The position numbers were made by a program, and so were the translations under genes. The notes beneath the pieces were generated by a model that saw only the letters and a program-made list of their open reading frames with translations, was not told the origin of the DNA and made no database searches. Below are positions 26,647 through 34,660 of a stretch of 64,000 nucleotides of DNA, piece by piece (the first letter of the stretch is position 1; each line of letters opens with the position of its first letter). The DNA comes from DATAMF01 sp964472565 (GTDB lineage: Bacteria > Chloroflexota > Anaerolineae > Aggregatilineales > Aggregatilineaceae), in NCBI GenBank assembly GCA_964472565.1, contig CAYYNB010000002.1, positions 34,910-98,909 of the forward strand, written 5' to 3'.

Positions 26647-28251
26647 ATGAAAACCGGGCACAGGTTTTTGATCGTTGTATTGATTCTTGCACTGGCAGGT
26701 TGGTCGAGACCGGCCAGCGCACAGCGTAGCTATGACTACGATGCCATCACGGCGGGTGTGGGCCGCTATGATTTTCTTACCCCGAATACCGCTGAGCCGC
26801 GCGTCTTTTTAGTCCAGGAAAATCACCTCTATGTCAGTGGGCAAATCGAAAGCGCCGTGATGATTCACCGACTGGTCCGTGATTATGACCTGACTCTCGT
26901 TGGTGCCGAAGGTGCTTTTCCAGGCACACCCTTTGACACAACTTGGTTTAATGCGGGCCTGACTCCCAGTCAGGTACGCAACCAGGCCGTCGAGCTGTTA
27001 GGCGAAGGTGAAATTAGCCAGGCGGAACTGGCGGCAATTGTGTATCCAGATTATGCCGGTGTCACGATCGCCGGCGACTTTAGCGTGTTCGGCATTGACG
27101 ACGAATCATACTACGCGGCGTCCGAACTGGCGGATGAAGCGGTAGGTGAGTTCGATGTTGCCATGCTCTACACCGCGATTGCCCTGCTCGATACGACGGG
27201 GAAGGAGCAAATCCTTGCGCTTTTCGACCGGATGCCCGAAGAGGAAGGCCCGGCGCTTGATGCTTGGCGCGAAGAACTGTTAACCCTGGTTTATGCCAAC
27301 CATCCCGATCAGGCCATCCGCGACTGGTACGCTTCGACGATTCCTGAACTGGCCCCCTGCATGTCGTTGGGTGTAATAGATGAAATCGCCTATATGGATG
27401 TTGGGCTGCAAATCATCCAATCGCACCAAACCACCACCGAGAGCAGTTGGGGCATTTCCTTAGCCGAGATGATCGATCATGCTGAGGCCCAGCGTGAATT
27501 TTATGTCAATGCGCACGAGCGCGAGATCACAATGATCTACGAAATTGAGGGCTGGCTGGCCGATCATCCCGATCAGATTCTTCTGTCGGTAATCGGCGCG
27601 GCTCACACGGGCTGGATGGAGCAAACCCTCGAAGCGGACGGCTACAGCACAGTGGTGTTATCATCCGAAAGCCTGTGCGATCCGGGCATCGCAGTCGGCC
27701 TCAGCGATCAGGCCTATATCAATAAAACGCAGAGCCAAAGCGTGGATACATTCAGCGGCCTCGGCGGATTGCTCAGCGGTACCGCCGCCATCACGGGTAT
27801 CAAACCGGGGAACGTGCTTGAACAGCCCTGGTTCCAGGCCGACTCCGAAAGCCGCAAAGCAGCCCTGCTTGCCACCGAGGGCTTGCGCGCTAATCCCAAC
27901 GCCACCTTGCAGGACATTTTTTCGGGTGTGCCCTTCATTCCCGGCATATCTGTTGATCTGAACTCGTGGGTGCCGGTGAGTCCGGGGCGCGGCGTCTTTA
28001 GTATCAACATCAACATCACCGGTATCCCCATTGACACGATCCATGTGGGAGTCTTGACCGACTTTAACCAATCAGAGCCGGACGATCTTGATCTTGAAAC
28101 CCTGTTGCTGCGTGAACTTGACCAACTGCGTGACCGTAACGAGCCGCAGCACACGGATCCCACCACGAATTTAACCGAGGTTGCGCCGAATGTCAGCGCC
28201 GTGTTCGGTTCTGACCGCAACGCCGTAATCAACACCGTCACCAACAGTTAG
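26647..28251 (+). CDS. Secreted TraB/Tiki/EreA-like fold protein
   Basis: A 534-residue exported protein. The signal peptide is KTGHRFLIVVLILALAG, ending near ASAQ. The mature N-terminal about 320 residues have VFLVQENHLYVSGQIES, LTLVGAEGAF and late VIGAAHTGW. This fits the ChaN/TraB/Tiki/erythromycin-esterase fold, where an early His/Glu pair and a late GxxH line the active site. The C-terminal about 200 residues show no known domain. GAGGGGGAA lies before the ATG. It follows the TIR gene after 146 nt with its own AT-rich promoter region. A peptidase-like or metal-dependent hydrolase role outside the membrane is an inference. Confidence 0.55.
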   Translation: MKTGHRFLIVVLILALAGWSRPASAQRSYDYDAITAGVGRYDFLTPNTAEPRVFLVQENHLYVSGQIESAVMIHRLVRDYDLTLVGAEGAFPGTPFDTTWFNAGLTPSQVRNQAVELLGEGEISQAELAAIVYPDYAGVTIAGDFSVFGIDDESYYAASELADEAVGEFDVAMLYTAIALLDTTGKEQILALFDRMPEEEGPALDAWREELLTLVYANHPDQAIRDWYASTIPELAPCMSLGVIDEIAYMDVGLQIIQSHQTTTESSWGISLAEMIDHAEAQREFYVNAHEREITMIYEIEGWLADHPDQILLSVIGAAHTGWMEQTLEADGYSTVVLSSESLCDPGIAVGLSDQAYINKTQSQSVDTFSGLGGLLSGTAAITGIKPGNVLEQPWFQADSESRKAALLATEGLRANPNATLQDIFSGVPFIPGISVDLNSWVPVSPGRGVFSININITGIPIDTIHVGVLTDFNQSEPDDLDLETLLLRELDQLRDRNEPQHTDPTTNLTEVAPNVSAVFGSDRNAVINTVTNS

Positions 28252-28340
28252 GCCATCCCAATCCCATCCCCAGGACGGGCAACCAACCGAGAAATAAACC
28301 CCATCCGTAGGGGTGAAAGATTTGGTGTAGGACATGTTTT

Positions 28341-29696
28341 ATGGATGACATCTTCGCCGTTCCCATTGTAGACAAATTGTTGCTGTATGCACCCTTACAC
28401 AACCTCACCGCCCTGGTTAACCGGAGCGCACTGTCTCATATCCAGCGCAATCAGACCAGCCCTCTGTTGCAGCCGCTGATTGATCGGCTGCGCACACCGG
28501 CAAAAACACCCCCTGCCGCGCGAACTGGCCCCTTGGATAATCCGTTGTTTTTGGGCATTATCCCCACCCGCCGTTGTAACATGGCCTGTCGCTACTGCGA
28601 TTTCGCCGCCCCGAAACAGACTGGCCCCGTGATGGATTTAAACTTGGCACGCCGGGCGGTGAATGCCTATTTCGATCTGCTGGCAAACGCGGGGCAAACG
28701 CGCGGAGAAGTCCATTTTTTCGGTGGGGAGCCGTTCTGCGCCGAGTCGGTAGTTCATTTTGTGGTGGAATACGCGGCTTATGTGGCCGCTGAACGGGGAA
28801 TCGAGGTCCGTTTTGAAGCCACGTCCAACGGCCTTTATAACGCGTCGCGCTGCCAGTGGATTGCCGATCATTTTGATACCCTGGTGCTGTCCCTCGATGG
28901 TCCGGCGGATATTCAGAACGCCCATCGTCCGGCGGCGAACGGGCGTGCCAGTTCCGAGCTTGTGACCCGCAGCGCCGCGATCTTCTCTTCCGCGCCACTC
29001 GAACTGGTCATTCGGGCCTGTATCACGCACGACACCGTGCGCCGGATGCCCGAAATAGCCGGATGGATCGCGCGTAATTTTCTCCCGGCTTCAGTCTGTT
29101 TTGAAACGCTGACCCCCTCGCCGCTGGCGGACCAGAACGGAATACGCCCACCCGATCCCTGGGAATTTGCGTACAACTTTGATTGTGCGGCGCAGATTCT
29201 TGCCGCGAACGGCATTGATACCGTTCACTCCACCGCCAATCTGCGCGACTGTCGGGCCAGTTTTTGTCCGATTGGTCGTGATGCGCTGATCGTCTCGCCC
29301 GATGGGATGGTCGATGCGTGTTATCTGCTCCACGAAGACTGGGAGCGTCACGGCCTGAACTTTCGCATTGGGCAGCTTGTGGGCAGCCGCTTTGAGATCG
29401 ATCATGACCGGCTGCAAAAGGTGCGCGCCCTCACCGTCCATACCAAATCACGCTGCACGGATTGTTTCTGTCGTTATCACTGTGCCGGAGGCTGCCATGT
29501 CAATCATACGGCAAGCGGGCATCCCGGCGACTACGATTCGCTTTGTGTGCAGACCCGGCTGATCACGCTGACCCGCTTGCTGCGTGACATCGGGCAGGGT
29601 GCGCTTGCCGCCGCCTGGCTGGCGGATCGTGCCGCGTGCGAAGCCAGCGTTTGGCAGTCAAGTGATCGCCTGGACATCAAGGAGGCGGTGCAATGA
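28341..29696 (+). CDS. Radical SAM/SPASM maturase 2
   Basis: A 451-residue radical SAM protein. An N-terminal helical region of about 70 residues precedes CNMACRYCDFAAP (CxxxCxxC), then VHFFGGEPFC (SAM binding) and LSLDGPADIQNAHRP. The SPASM region has CPIGRDALIVSPDGMVDACYL and CTDCFCRYHCAGGC, ligands for auxiliary clusters. The ATG overlaps nothing upstream (90-nt gap with a small hairpin ACCCC/GGGGT near 28300). Its stop overlaps the PqqD-like gene by 4 nt (ATGA), so enzyme and recognition protein are translationally coupled. A peptide-modifying function is the family expectation. Confidence 0.9.
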   Translation: MDDIFAVPIVDKLLLYAPLHNLTALVNRSALSHIQRNQTSPLLQPLIDRLRTPAKTPPAARTGPLDNPLFLGIIPTRRCNMACRYCDFAAPKQTGPVMDLNLARRAVNAYFDLLANAGQTRGEVHFFGGEPFCAESVVHFVVEYAAYVAAERGIEVRFEATSNGLYNASRCQWIADHFDTLVLSLDGPADIQNAHRPAANGRASSELVTRSAAIFSSAPLELVIRACITHDTVRRMPEIAGWIARNFLPASVCFETLTPSPLADQNGIRPPDPWEFAYNFDCAAQILAANGIDTVHSTANLRDCRASFCPIGRDALIVSPDGMVDACYLLHEDWERHGLNFRIGQLVGSRFEIDHDRLQKVRALTVHTKSRCTDCFCRYHCAGGCHVNHTASGHPGDYDSLCVQTRLITLTRLLRDIGQGALAAAWLADRAACEASVWQSSDRLDIKEAVQ

Positions 29697-29968
29697 AAGC
29701 CGGTGTGGTCCTCACCTGCTCCGCTCACCTTCGCTGGGTTCACGATACCGCGTTGATCTGGATTGTTGACCAACAAACCGGCACCACCCATTGTTTAGAG
29801 GGCGCAGAAGCGGCGGTTTGGGGCTGGCTGATGTTGGGCTATTCCTACCCGCGCCTCGTGGACCTGCTTGGACCACTGCTAAACCTGGAACAGCGCGAAG
29901 CCCAACGGCACCTGAACACCGTGCTCCAGACATGGATTTCAGCCGGGCTGCTGGAAAGAGACGTGTGA
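29693..29968 (+). CDS. PqqD-like RiPP recognition protein
   Basis: A 91-residue protein of PqqD length. It has the expected short strands followed by a winged-helix core: DQQTGTTHCLEGAEAAVWGWL, then a helical segment ending WISAGLLERDV. PqqD-type proteins (RREs) bind the leader of a substrate peptide and present it to a radical SAM/SPASM enzyme. Overlap with maturase 2 (ATGA) and a 4-nt gap to the next radical SAM gene support that role. The fold is inferred from pattern, not from a search. Confidence 0.72.
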   Translation: MKAGVVLTCSAHLRWVHDTALIWIVDQQTGTTHCLEGAEAAVWGWLMLGYSYPRLVDLLGPLLNLEQREAQRHLNTVLQTWISAGLLERDV

Positions 29969-29972
29969 ACGG

Positions 29973-30124
29973 ATGGTCAACATCATTGTCTCTAACGTCT
30001 GTAATATGCAGTGTGCCTGCTGTTTCGCTGAAGATCACATGTCCAATGGGAATAAGGCGTTTATCTCACTGGATGAGTTCGAGCGCCGGTTGGATTATGT
30101 GGATCAGTCCGCTATCAATGAAAT
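29973..30124 (+). pseudogene. 5' fragment of radical SAM gene, left side of assembly gap
   Basis: This open start encodes MVNIIVSNVCNMQCACCFAE, including a complete CxxxCxxC radical SAM motif, then runs into the N stretch at 30125. It is near-identical to the beginning of the sequence on the other side of the gap. It most likely is the true 5' end of the gene at 30140-31105, broken by scaffolding and not by mutation. Spacing of 4 nt from the PqqD-like gene is natural for the operon. Confidence 0.75.
30001..30124 (+). repeat. Left copy of duplicated contig end
   Basis: These 124 nt match 30135-30270 except for a 12-nt insertion (four codons, Lys replaced by SSRQQ) and four substitutions, all at synonymous third positions. 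The copies flank the N gap, as expected when two contig ends from variant strains overlap but were not merged. Confidence 0.85.
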
Positions 30125-30134
30125 NNNNNNNNNN
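30125..30134. other. Assembly gap (10 N)
   Basis: Ten N bases interrupt a radical SAM gene. The length is a placeholder and the true gap is probably negative, because the flanks repeat each other. Any annotation crossing this point should treat 29973-31105 as one gene. Confidence 0.98.
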
Positions 30135-30270
30135 GTAATATGCAGTGTGCCTGCTGTTTCGCTGAAGATCACATGTCCAATGGGAATAGCAGCCGCCAGC
30201 AGGCGTTCATCTCACTGGACGAGTTCGAGCGCCGTTTGGATTATGTGGATCAGTCCGCGATCAATGAAAT
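30135..30270 (+). repeat. Right copy of duplicated contig end
   Basis: The partner of 30001-30124, starting at exactly the same base (gtaatatgcag). It carries the 12-nt insertion and lacks the first Cys codon of the radical SAM motif, of which only the last two bases remain at the gap edge. Confidence 0.85.
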
Positions 30271-31105
30271 TCGTCTGATCGGTGGCGAACCCACGCTGCA
30301 TCCCCAATTTGATACCCTCATCCAGCAGGCACAGCGGCGCGGCAAGCATCTCGTCGTGTTCACCCACGGCCTGCTCCCGGATCGGATAGTATCTGCGCTC
30401 GAAGCCATCCCGCCCGATGCCTGTACCATCCTGGTGAACACCAATGCCACGCGCCATTCCGACGGTCCGACAAAAGCCGAACAAACACGGCGGCAGGCCG
30501 TCCTCCGCCGCCTGGGATCGCGTGCGCTTCTCGGCTTTACGATTGTCACGCCGCGCCCCGAACTGGATTTCCTGCTGCCGCTCGCACAGGGATGCCAGCC
30601 CAAGATTCGCCTGGGTTTGGCTCAACCGATCCTGGGGGGCAGCAATCGTTATCTCCATCCCAAACAGTATCCCCAGGTGGGGCATCCCATCGCGCGTTTC
30701 GCCTATACCGCTGCCCAGCACGGCCTCACCGTCGAATTAGACTGTGGGTTCGTACGCTGCATGTTTTCTCAGGATGATCTCGAAACGCTGCATGCGGCGG
30801 GCGTTGATCCGGCGTGGCGCTGCAATCCGATTGTAGACATTGGGATTAATGGCGAGGCGTTTCACTGCTTCCCGCTGGCTAATCAGGCTGTTGTACCGGC
30901 GGCAGACCTCGCAGCCAATCTGCGGGCCTCACTCGCCGCGAAAGTCCAACCCTATCGAGTGGCCGGAATTTATAAAGAGTGCTCGTCCTGTCGGTTTAAA
31001 TTAATGGGCGCGTGTACAGGGGGGTGTTTGGCCGCCACGCTCACACGGTTCCACGACACTCAGGCCGCCCGCCTGCTGGTGCCAAAGGAGGTGTTGGACG
31101 CATAA
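30140..31105 (+). CDS. Radical SAM protein, 5' end lost at assembly gap
   Basis: The 321 visible residues begin MQCACCFAEDHM, inside the radical SAM motif; the first Cys of CNMQCACC is missing and is supplied by the fragment at 29973. Downstream come IRLIGGEPTLHPQ (SAM binding), a Rossmann-like VVFTHGL and a Cys-rich C-terminal region CSSCRFKLMGACTGGC that may hold an auxiliary cluster. The restored gene would be about 340 residues, shorter than the SPASM enzymes around it. The ATG at 30140 is not a real start. It follows the PqqD-like gene and precedes the Tat-exported Cys-tail protein. Confidence 0.82.
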   Translation: MQCACCFAEDHMSNGNSSRQQAFISLDEFERRLDYVDQSAINEIRLIGGEPTLHPQFDTLIQQAQRRGKHLVVFTHGLLPDRIVSALEAIPPDACTILVNTNATRHSDGPTKAEQTRRQAVLRRLGSRALLGFTIVTPRPELDFLLPLAQGCQPKIRLGLAQPILGGSNRYLHPKQYPQVGHPIARFAYTAAQHGLTVELDCGFVRCMFSQDDLETLHAAGVDPAWRCNPIVDIGINGEAFHCFPLANQAVVPAADLAANLRASLAAKVQPYRVAGIYKECSSCRFKLMGACTGGCLAATLTRFHDTQAARLLVPKEVLDA

Positions 31106-31160
31106 AGTACAGGCTCCAATCGTATCGTTGCGCTCTTATTCTTAAAAAAAGGAGACTTTC

Positions 31161-31907
31161 ATGACCGACGACCGGAATGTACCGGAAAACGAGGAAAAAC
31201 CGGAAATCTTCGCCGTCAGCCGCGAAGAGAATAGTTTTAAGATTGACCGCCGTGCCTTTTTAGGTGCATCCGGCGTAGTTGCGGCAGGCGCAGCGCTCAC
31301 TGCGGCCAGCGGTGCCGCGAACGCCGATGCGAATATCGCGGCCACCCGCACCCCGCGCCCCACGCGTACGCCCGCGGTCTCGCCCACGCCCGGCGCGCCC
31401 TGTACCGTCAGGACTTCGGAGCAGGGCATTTATGTTTACGTTGGCCCCGGACGTCATCGTGGCATCCGCGCCTTTATGCCCGTCAATGAGGATGTCCCTG
31501 TCATCGGCAAGGGCAAAGACCCCAACGACGTATACTGGTGGCAGATTGAACTGCCCGACATTGACCAGGCTTGGGTGGACCCCGAAGATGTCGAAGTCGA
31601 TGGAGATTGTGAAGCGGTGATCGACGTGGACGCGCCCCCCTTTGTTCCCGAAAAGCCGCGCGCCACTGCCGCCCCGACAGGTACGGCTGCGCCGACGGCG
31701 CTTCCTGGTGTGCCGGGTCAGGTGCAGCCCGGCCAAACCGGAATCAACTATCGCGCCCCTGACGGCACGATCTACACCCTTCCCTGCGGATCAGCCATTC
31801 CCCCAGGCATGGTGTGCGTCTGCAACTGCGTGACGGTGCCCGCCCCCTGCTCCTGCGACGGATATTGTTCGTGTGCCGGGGCATCACACTATTGGTACCC
31901 CAACTAG
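31161..31907 (+). CDS. Tat-exported SH3b protein with Cys-rich tail (likely modification substrate)
   Basis: A 248-residue protein. A 27-residue polar leader is followed by a twin-arginine signal (KIDRRAFLGASG, Arg30-Arg31, then an Ala-rich helix ending SGAANA). Next come a Thr/Pro/Arg linker, a bacterial SH3 domain (about 80-150, with YVGPGRHRGIRAF and VYWWQIELPDIDQAWV), a second Pro/Thr/Ala linker, and a tail from residue 208 with eight Cys: one in LPCGS, three in VCVCNC and four in CSCDGYCSC, ending HYWYPN. AAAGGAGA lies before the ATG. Export by Tat implies folding or modification in the cytoplasm first. Flanking radical SAM genes make the tail the obvious target, but this is an inference. 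Confidence 0.82.
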   Translation: MTDDRNVPENEEKPEIFAVSREENSFKIDRRAFLGASGVVAAGAALTAASGAANADANIAATRTPRPTRTPAVSPTPGAPCTVRTSEQGIYVYVGPGRHRGIRAFMPVNEDVPVIGKGKDPNDVYWWQIELPDIDQAWVDPEDVEVDGDCEAVIDVDAPPFVPEKPRATAAPTGTAAPTALPGVPGQVQPGQTGINYRAPDGTIYTLPCGSAIPPGMVCVCNCVTVPAPCSCDGYCSCAGASHYWYPN

Positions 31908-31923
31908 TTCGCGCCCAATCGAT

Positions 31924-31950
31924 CTTCCAGGCTTCTCCCAAGCCTGGAAG
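31924..31950 (+). terminator. Perfect hairpin after the Cys-tail gene
   Basis: CTTCCAGGCTT (31924-31934) pairs perfectly with AAGCCTGGAAG (31940-31950) over a 5-nt loop. It lies 17 nt after the substrate stop and 34 nt before the next radical SAM start. No U-run follows, so partial termination or 3'-end protection of the substrate mRNA is likelier than a full stop. Confidence 0.65.
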
Positions 31951-31983
31951 TTGATCCGCACCTGTACCCTCATGGAGACTGGC

Positions 31984-33303
31984 ATGGACGTTCGTATCAT
32001 CCCTATAACCGGCGCATCCGAAGTGATCATCTACCGTCCACTGGCGGGGCGAGCGTTTGTCGGCAATCGCTCAATGGCGAACCTTGTGCTGGCCCTGACC
32101 GACGAGGTGACATCCCCCAAGCCGCATGTAGCCCCCGACATCCTGGAATTTCTGTGCTCTCACGGCTTTTTTGATCCCGATCCGCCGCCGCCCCTGTGGA
32201 CCACAACCGGCTTCCATCCGACAATGGCCGTGCTGCTGCTCACGAATCAGTGCCAGCTTCGCTGCACCTATTGTTATGCCGCAGCGGGAGAAGCGCCCCG
32301 CCAGGAACTCGCCCTCGAACCCGGCTGCGCCGCCATCGACTATGTATTCGAGACAGCCGTTGAGTTGAACCGTCCCGAATTTGAGGTGTCCTTTCATGGC
32401 GGCGGCGAACCAACTTATGCCTGGCAGGTTCTGCAACAATGCACCGCTTATGCCCGCCAGAAGCCCCTCCCCGCCAAGATCACGCTGACCTCCAATGGTG
32501 TGTGGTCAGAAGCGCAGTGTGACTGGATCGCCGCCAATCTGGACGGTTTAAGTTTATCCGTCGATGGCGCGCCCGCGACTCAGGATCGCCAGCGTCCGCT
32601 GCGCTCCGGCCAGGGATCATCCCCCTACGTTATGAACACGATCAACGCGCTGGATCGCCGCGCTTTTCCCTACGGCATCCGCTTGACCGCAACGCCCCCC
32701 TGGACTCTGGCCGACGATGTGCGCTTTTTATGCACTGCAACCGGCTGCCAGTCCATGCAGGTCGAACCCGCTTTTAATACGAAGCGCGGCGGCCATACGG
32801 AACCGGATGCCTCCGAGATTGAAGGTTTTGTTGCGGCCTTTCTGGATGCGTTCGAAATTGCCCAGCAGTCCGGGCGGCGGCTGCTCTATTCAGGCGCGCG
32901 CCTGGGGCTGGTCACAACCGTCTTTTGTACCGCGCCCTACAGCGCCCTGATCGTCAACGCCAATGGGGACTTGGTGGCCTGTTACGAAGTCGCGGGTGAT
33001 ACCCATCCGCTGGCTCAAATGTCCGTCATCGGGCATATTGAGGATGGTCAGGTGAACATCGATCACGCCGCCCGCACTCATCTTCATCGTTTAATCGCCG
33101 AGCGGCAGGCCACCTGCCAGGACTGTTTCTGCTACTGGTCCTGTGCCGGGGATTGTTACCCGCGTACCTTCAGCCTGGGAGAAGGTGGACATTTGCAGCA
33201 CAGAGGGCGCTGCACGATCAACCAGCAGATCACCGAAAAGCTCCTGCTGCGGCGAATTGCCGATGGCGGCGGCGTGTGGTGTGCCCCACCTCAGAAAGAC
33301 TGA
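31984..33303 (+). CDS. Radical SAM/SPASM maturase 3
   Basis: A 439-residue enzyme directly downstream of the Cys-tail protein. An N-terminal about 85 residues resemble a PqqD-like lead-in (VLALTDEV ... LEFLCSHGFF). Then come CQLRCTYCYAAAG (CxxxCxxC), SFHGGGEPTYA (SAM) and SLSVDGAPATQDRQRP. The SPASM ligands are TVFCTAPYSALIVNANGDLVACYE, CQDCFCYWSCAGDC and GRCTINQ. It resembles maturase 1 in both the HGGGEP motif and the layout. ATG 31984 (MDVRIIPI) was chosen for the upstream GGAG; an ATG at 31972 and one at 31873 are alternatives. It is the best candidate to act on the Cys-tail protein. Confidence 0.88.
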   Translation: MDVRIIPITGASEVIIYRPLAGRAFVGNRSMANLVLALTDEVTSPKPHVAPDILEFLCSHGFFDPDPPPPLWTTTGFHPTMAVLLLTNQCQLRCTYCYAAAGEAPRQELALEPGCAAIDYVFETAVELNRPEFEVSFHGGGEPTYAWQVLQQCTAYARQKPLPAKITLTSNGVWSEAQCDWIAANLDGLSLSVDGAPATQDRQRPLRSGQGSSPYVMNTINALDRRAFPYGIRLTATPPWTLADDVRFLCTATGCQSMQVEPAFNTKRGGHTEPDASEIEGFVAAFLDAFEIAQQSGRRLLYSGARLGLVTTVFCTAPYSALIVNANGDLVACYEVAGDTHPLAQMSVIGHIEDGQVNIDHAARTHLHRLIAERQATCQDCFCYWSCAGDCYPRTFSLGEGGHLQHRGRCTINQQITEKLLLRRIADGGGVWCAPPQKD

Positions 33304-33307
33304 CACC

Positions 33308-34132
33308 ATGCCCATTCACAGCGCGCTTGTCGTGATCTCCTGGTGGTCCAACTGCCTCGGCCTGGACTGTCTTCACCGCTTGGCGCAGTCCGCCCAGGAT
33401 CGTGAGTTAGTGGTGGTGCAGGTCGGCAAATCGCCGGAGCAGAAACAGCGCTTCCGCGCGTTTATGCCCGCCTCTGTCACCGAGCTTTTTTATCCCGACG
33501 ATGCCCCCGGTGAGCACAGCCGGGTGATCCAAAATATTGCCCTCCAGCAGATGCGCGCCGCATCCGGCCTCTGGTTCATTGATCACGATGTTTTCGTTCA
33601 CGAAGCTTGCACCCCCTGGTTAGCGCAGGCCGATGCCATCTTCAGCCAGCGGGATCTGTGTTTGGCCTTGCATGCCGCCCCCGCAAACAGTCCGGCCATC
33701 ACCCAGCCCGCCTTCTGGCTCTCGCCCCTGCGTTGGCCTGCTTCGTTAAGCTCCTTCGACGCCATCCCCTTCCAGCCCCAGGCCAGCGCCCGCCGTCCCG
33801 ATCTGTTCCGTCACAATGGCGCGATGCAGATGCCGCTCCAGGACACGCTCGTTGAGGCGCGTGACATCCTGGATCGTGCCGGGCGTGTGGCACGTTTTGC
33901 CCTCACCGCCGGAGACAAGGCCGAACTACCCGCGTTTCCCAAACATACCCATTTAGGCGGCTTATTTTTATTTGCAGGGCCGCTTCTGCCGCCCGAATTC
34001 GACGGCTGGATGAAAACGACGGTGGCCCACTTTACACAGTTTTTTGCCGCCTGTCCCCCGCACTGGTTGGAGATCGAAGAGCCGGAACTGCTGCGGCGGT
34101 TAGCCGAATTTTCAGGAGCACTTCATGTCTAA
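33308..34132 (+). CDS. GT-A-like glycosyltransferase of the cluster
   Basis: A 274-residue soluble protein beginning MPIHSALVVISWWSNCLGLD, a first beta strand as in family 2-like GT-A folds. SGLWFIDHDVFVHEAC provides an Asp-x-Asp motif at the expected position for metal and nucleotide-sugar binding. No family name could be assigned. It starts 4 nt after maturase 3 and overlaps the next gene by 8 nt. The likely role is glycosylation of the exported protein or of a partner; sugar and acceptor are unknown. Confidence 0.6.
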   Translation: MPIHSALVVISWWSNCLGLDCLHRLAQSAQDRELVVVQVGKSPEQKQRFRAFMPASVTELFYPDDAPGEHSRVIQNIALQQMRAASGLWFIDHDVFVHEACTPWLAQADAIFSQRDLCLALHAAPANSPAITQPAFWLSPLRWPASLSSFDAIPFQPQASARRPDLFRHNGAMQMPLQDTLVEARDILDRAGRVARFALTAGDKAELPAFPKHTHLGGLFLFAGPLLPPEFDGWMKTTVAHFTQFFAACPPHWLEIEEPELLRRLAEFSGALHV

Positions 34133-34595
34133 GAGTGAAGACGAGCGGTTTGATTTTGAAAAAGTACCCTACCAAAAATTGGATTTCTGCCTGACACGTC
34201 GTCAATTATGGTCGTCGTTATCCACGAATCTTCAGGTCTACAGTGGCAAAGGGGAAGGCGGCAGCGCGTATAAGCTGGCCGACTTGGGCGATCTCCCGCC
34301 TGAAAAGTTAGGCGCAGTCATTCCCGAAATCGTACCCGACTGTGAAATCACCGTCAGTGAGGGATTCGTGTGGGGTAAACCGCCCGCTAAAGAACAGGCC
34401 TTTAAACTGTTTCCGCTCGCTTCTCCGGCGCTGACAGCATTCAACCTGTTTAACGGCGAAAACGCCCTGCTTGAGATCAGTCGGCGTTTATCCGAGAGCA
34501 GCGAGTGGGATATGGTCCACAGTTTCGCCTATGTGCGCGGGCTGTTCCTCTGCTTGGTTCTGATCGGCGTGAGTCTGCCCCGCCATTTTTCGTAG
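34125..34595 (+). CDS. Small protein with PqqD-like C-terminus
   Basis: A 156-residue protein of unknown function. The N-terminal half is polar with several short strands. The C-terminal half (LASPALTAFNLFNGENALLEISRRL ... SFAYVRGLFLCLVLIGVSL) has the helix-turn-winged pattern of PqqD-like domains, which would make it a second recognition element. It is the last gene of the cluster, overlapping the transferase gene by 8 nt and followed by a 114-nt intergenic region with a new promoter. Confidence 0.55.
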   Translation: MSKSEDERFDFEKVPYQKLDFCLTRRQLWSSLSTNLQVYSGKGEGGSAYKLADLGDLPPEKLGAVIPEIVPDCEITVSEGFVWGKPPAKEQAFKLFPLASPALTAFNLFNGENALLEISRRLSESSEWDMVHSFAYVRGLFLCLVLIGVSLPRHFS

Positions 34596-34660
34596 AGAGG
34601 CTGCTTTGCTGCGCCCGTCTTGCCCCTCATCCCTGATTTATGGGTAATGTATGGTCGGCT

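Noticed and set aside
30001..30270. True tandem duplication of the radical SAM 5' end
   Set aside because: The copies start at the same base on either side of an N gap, and the second lacks the first Cys codon. An unmerged overlap of variant contigs explains this better.
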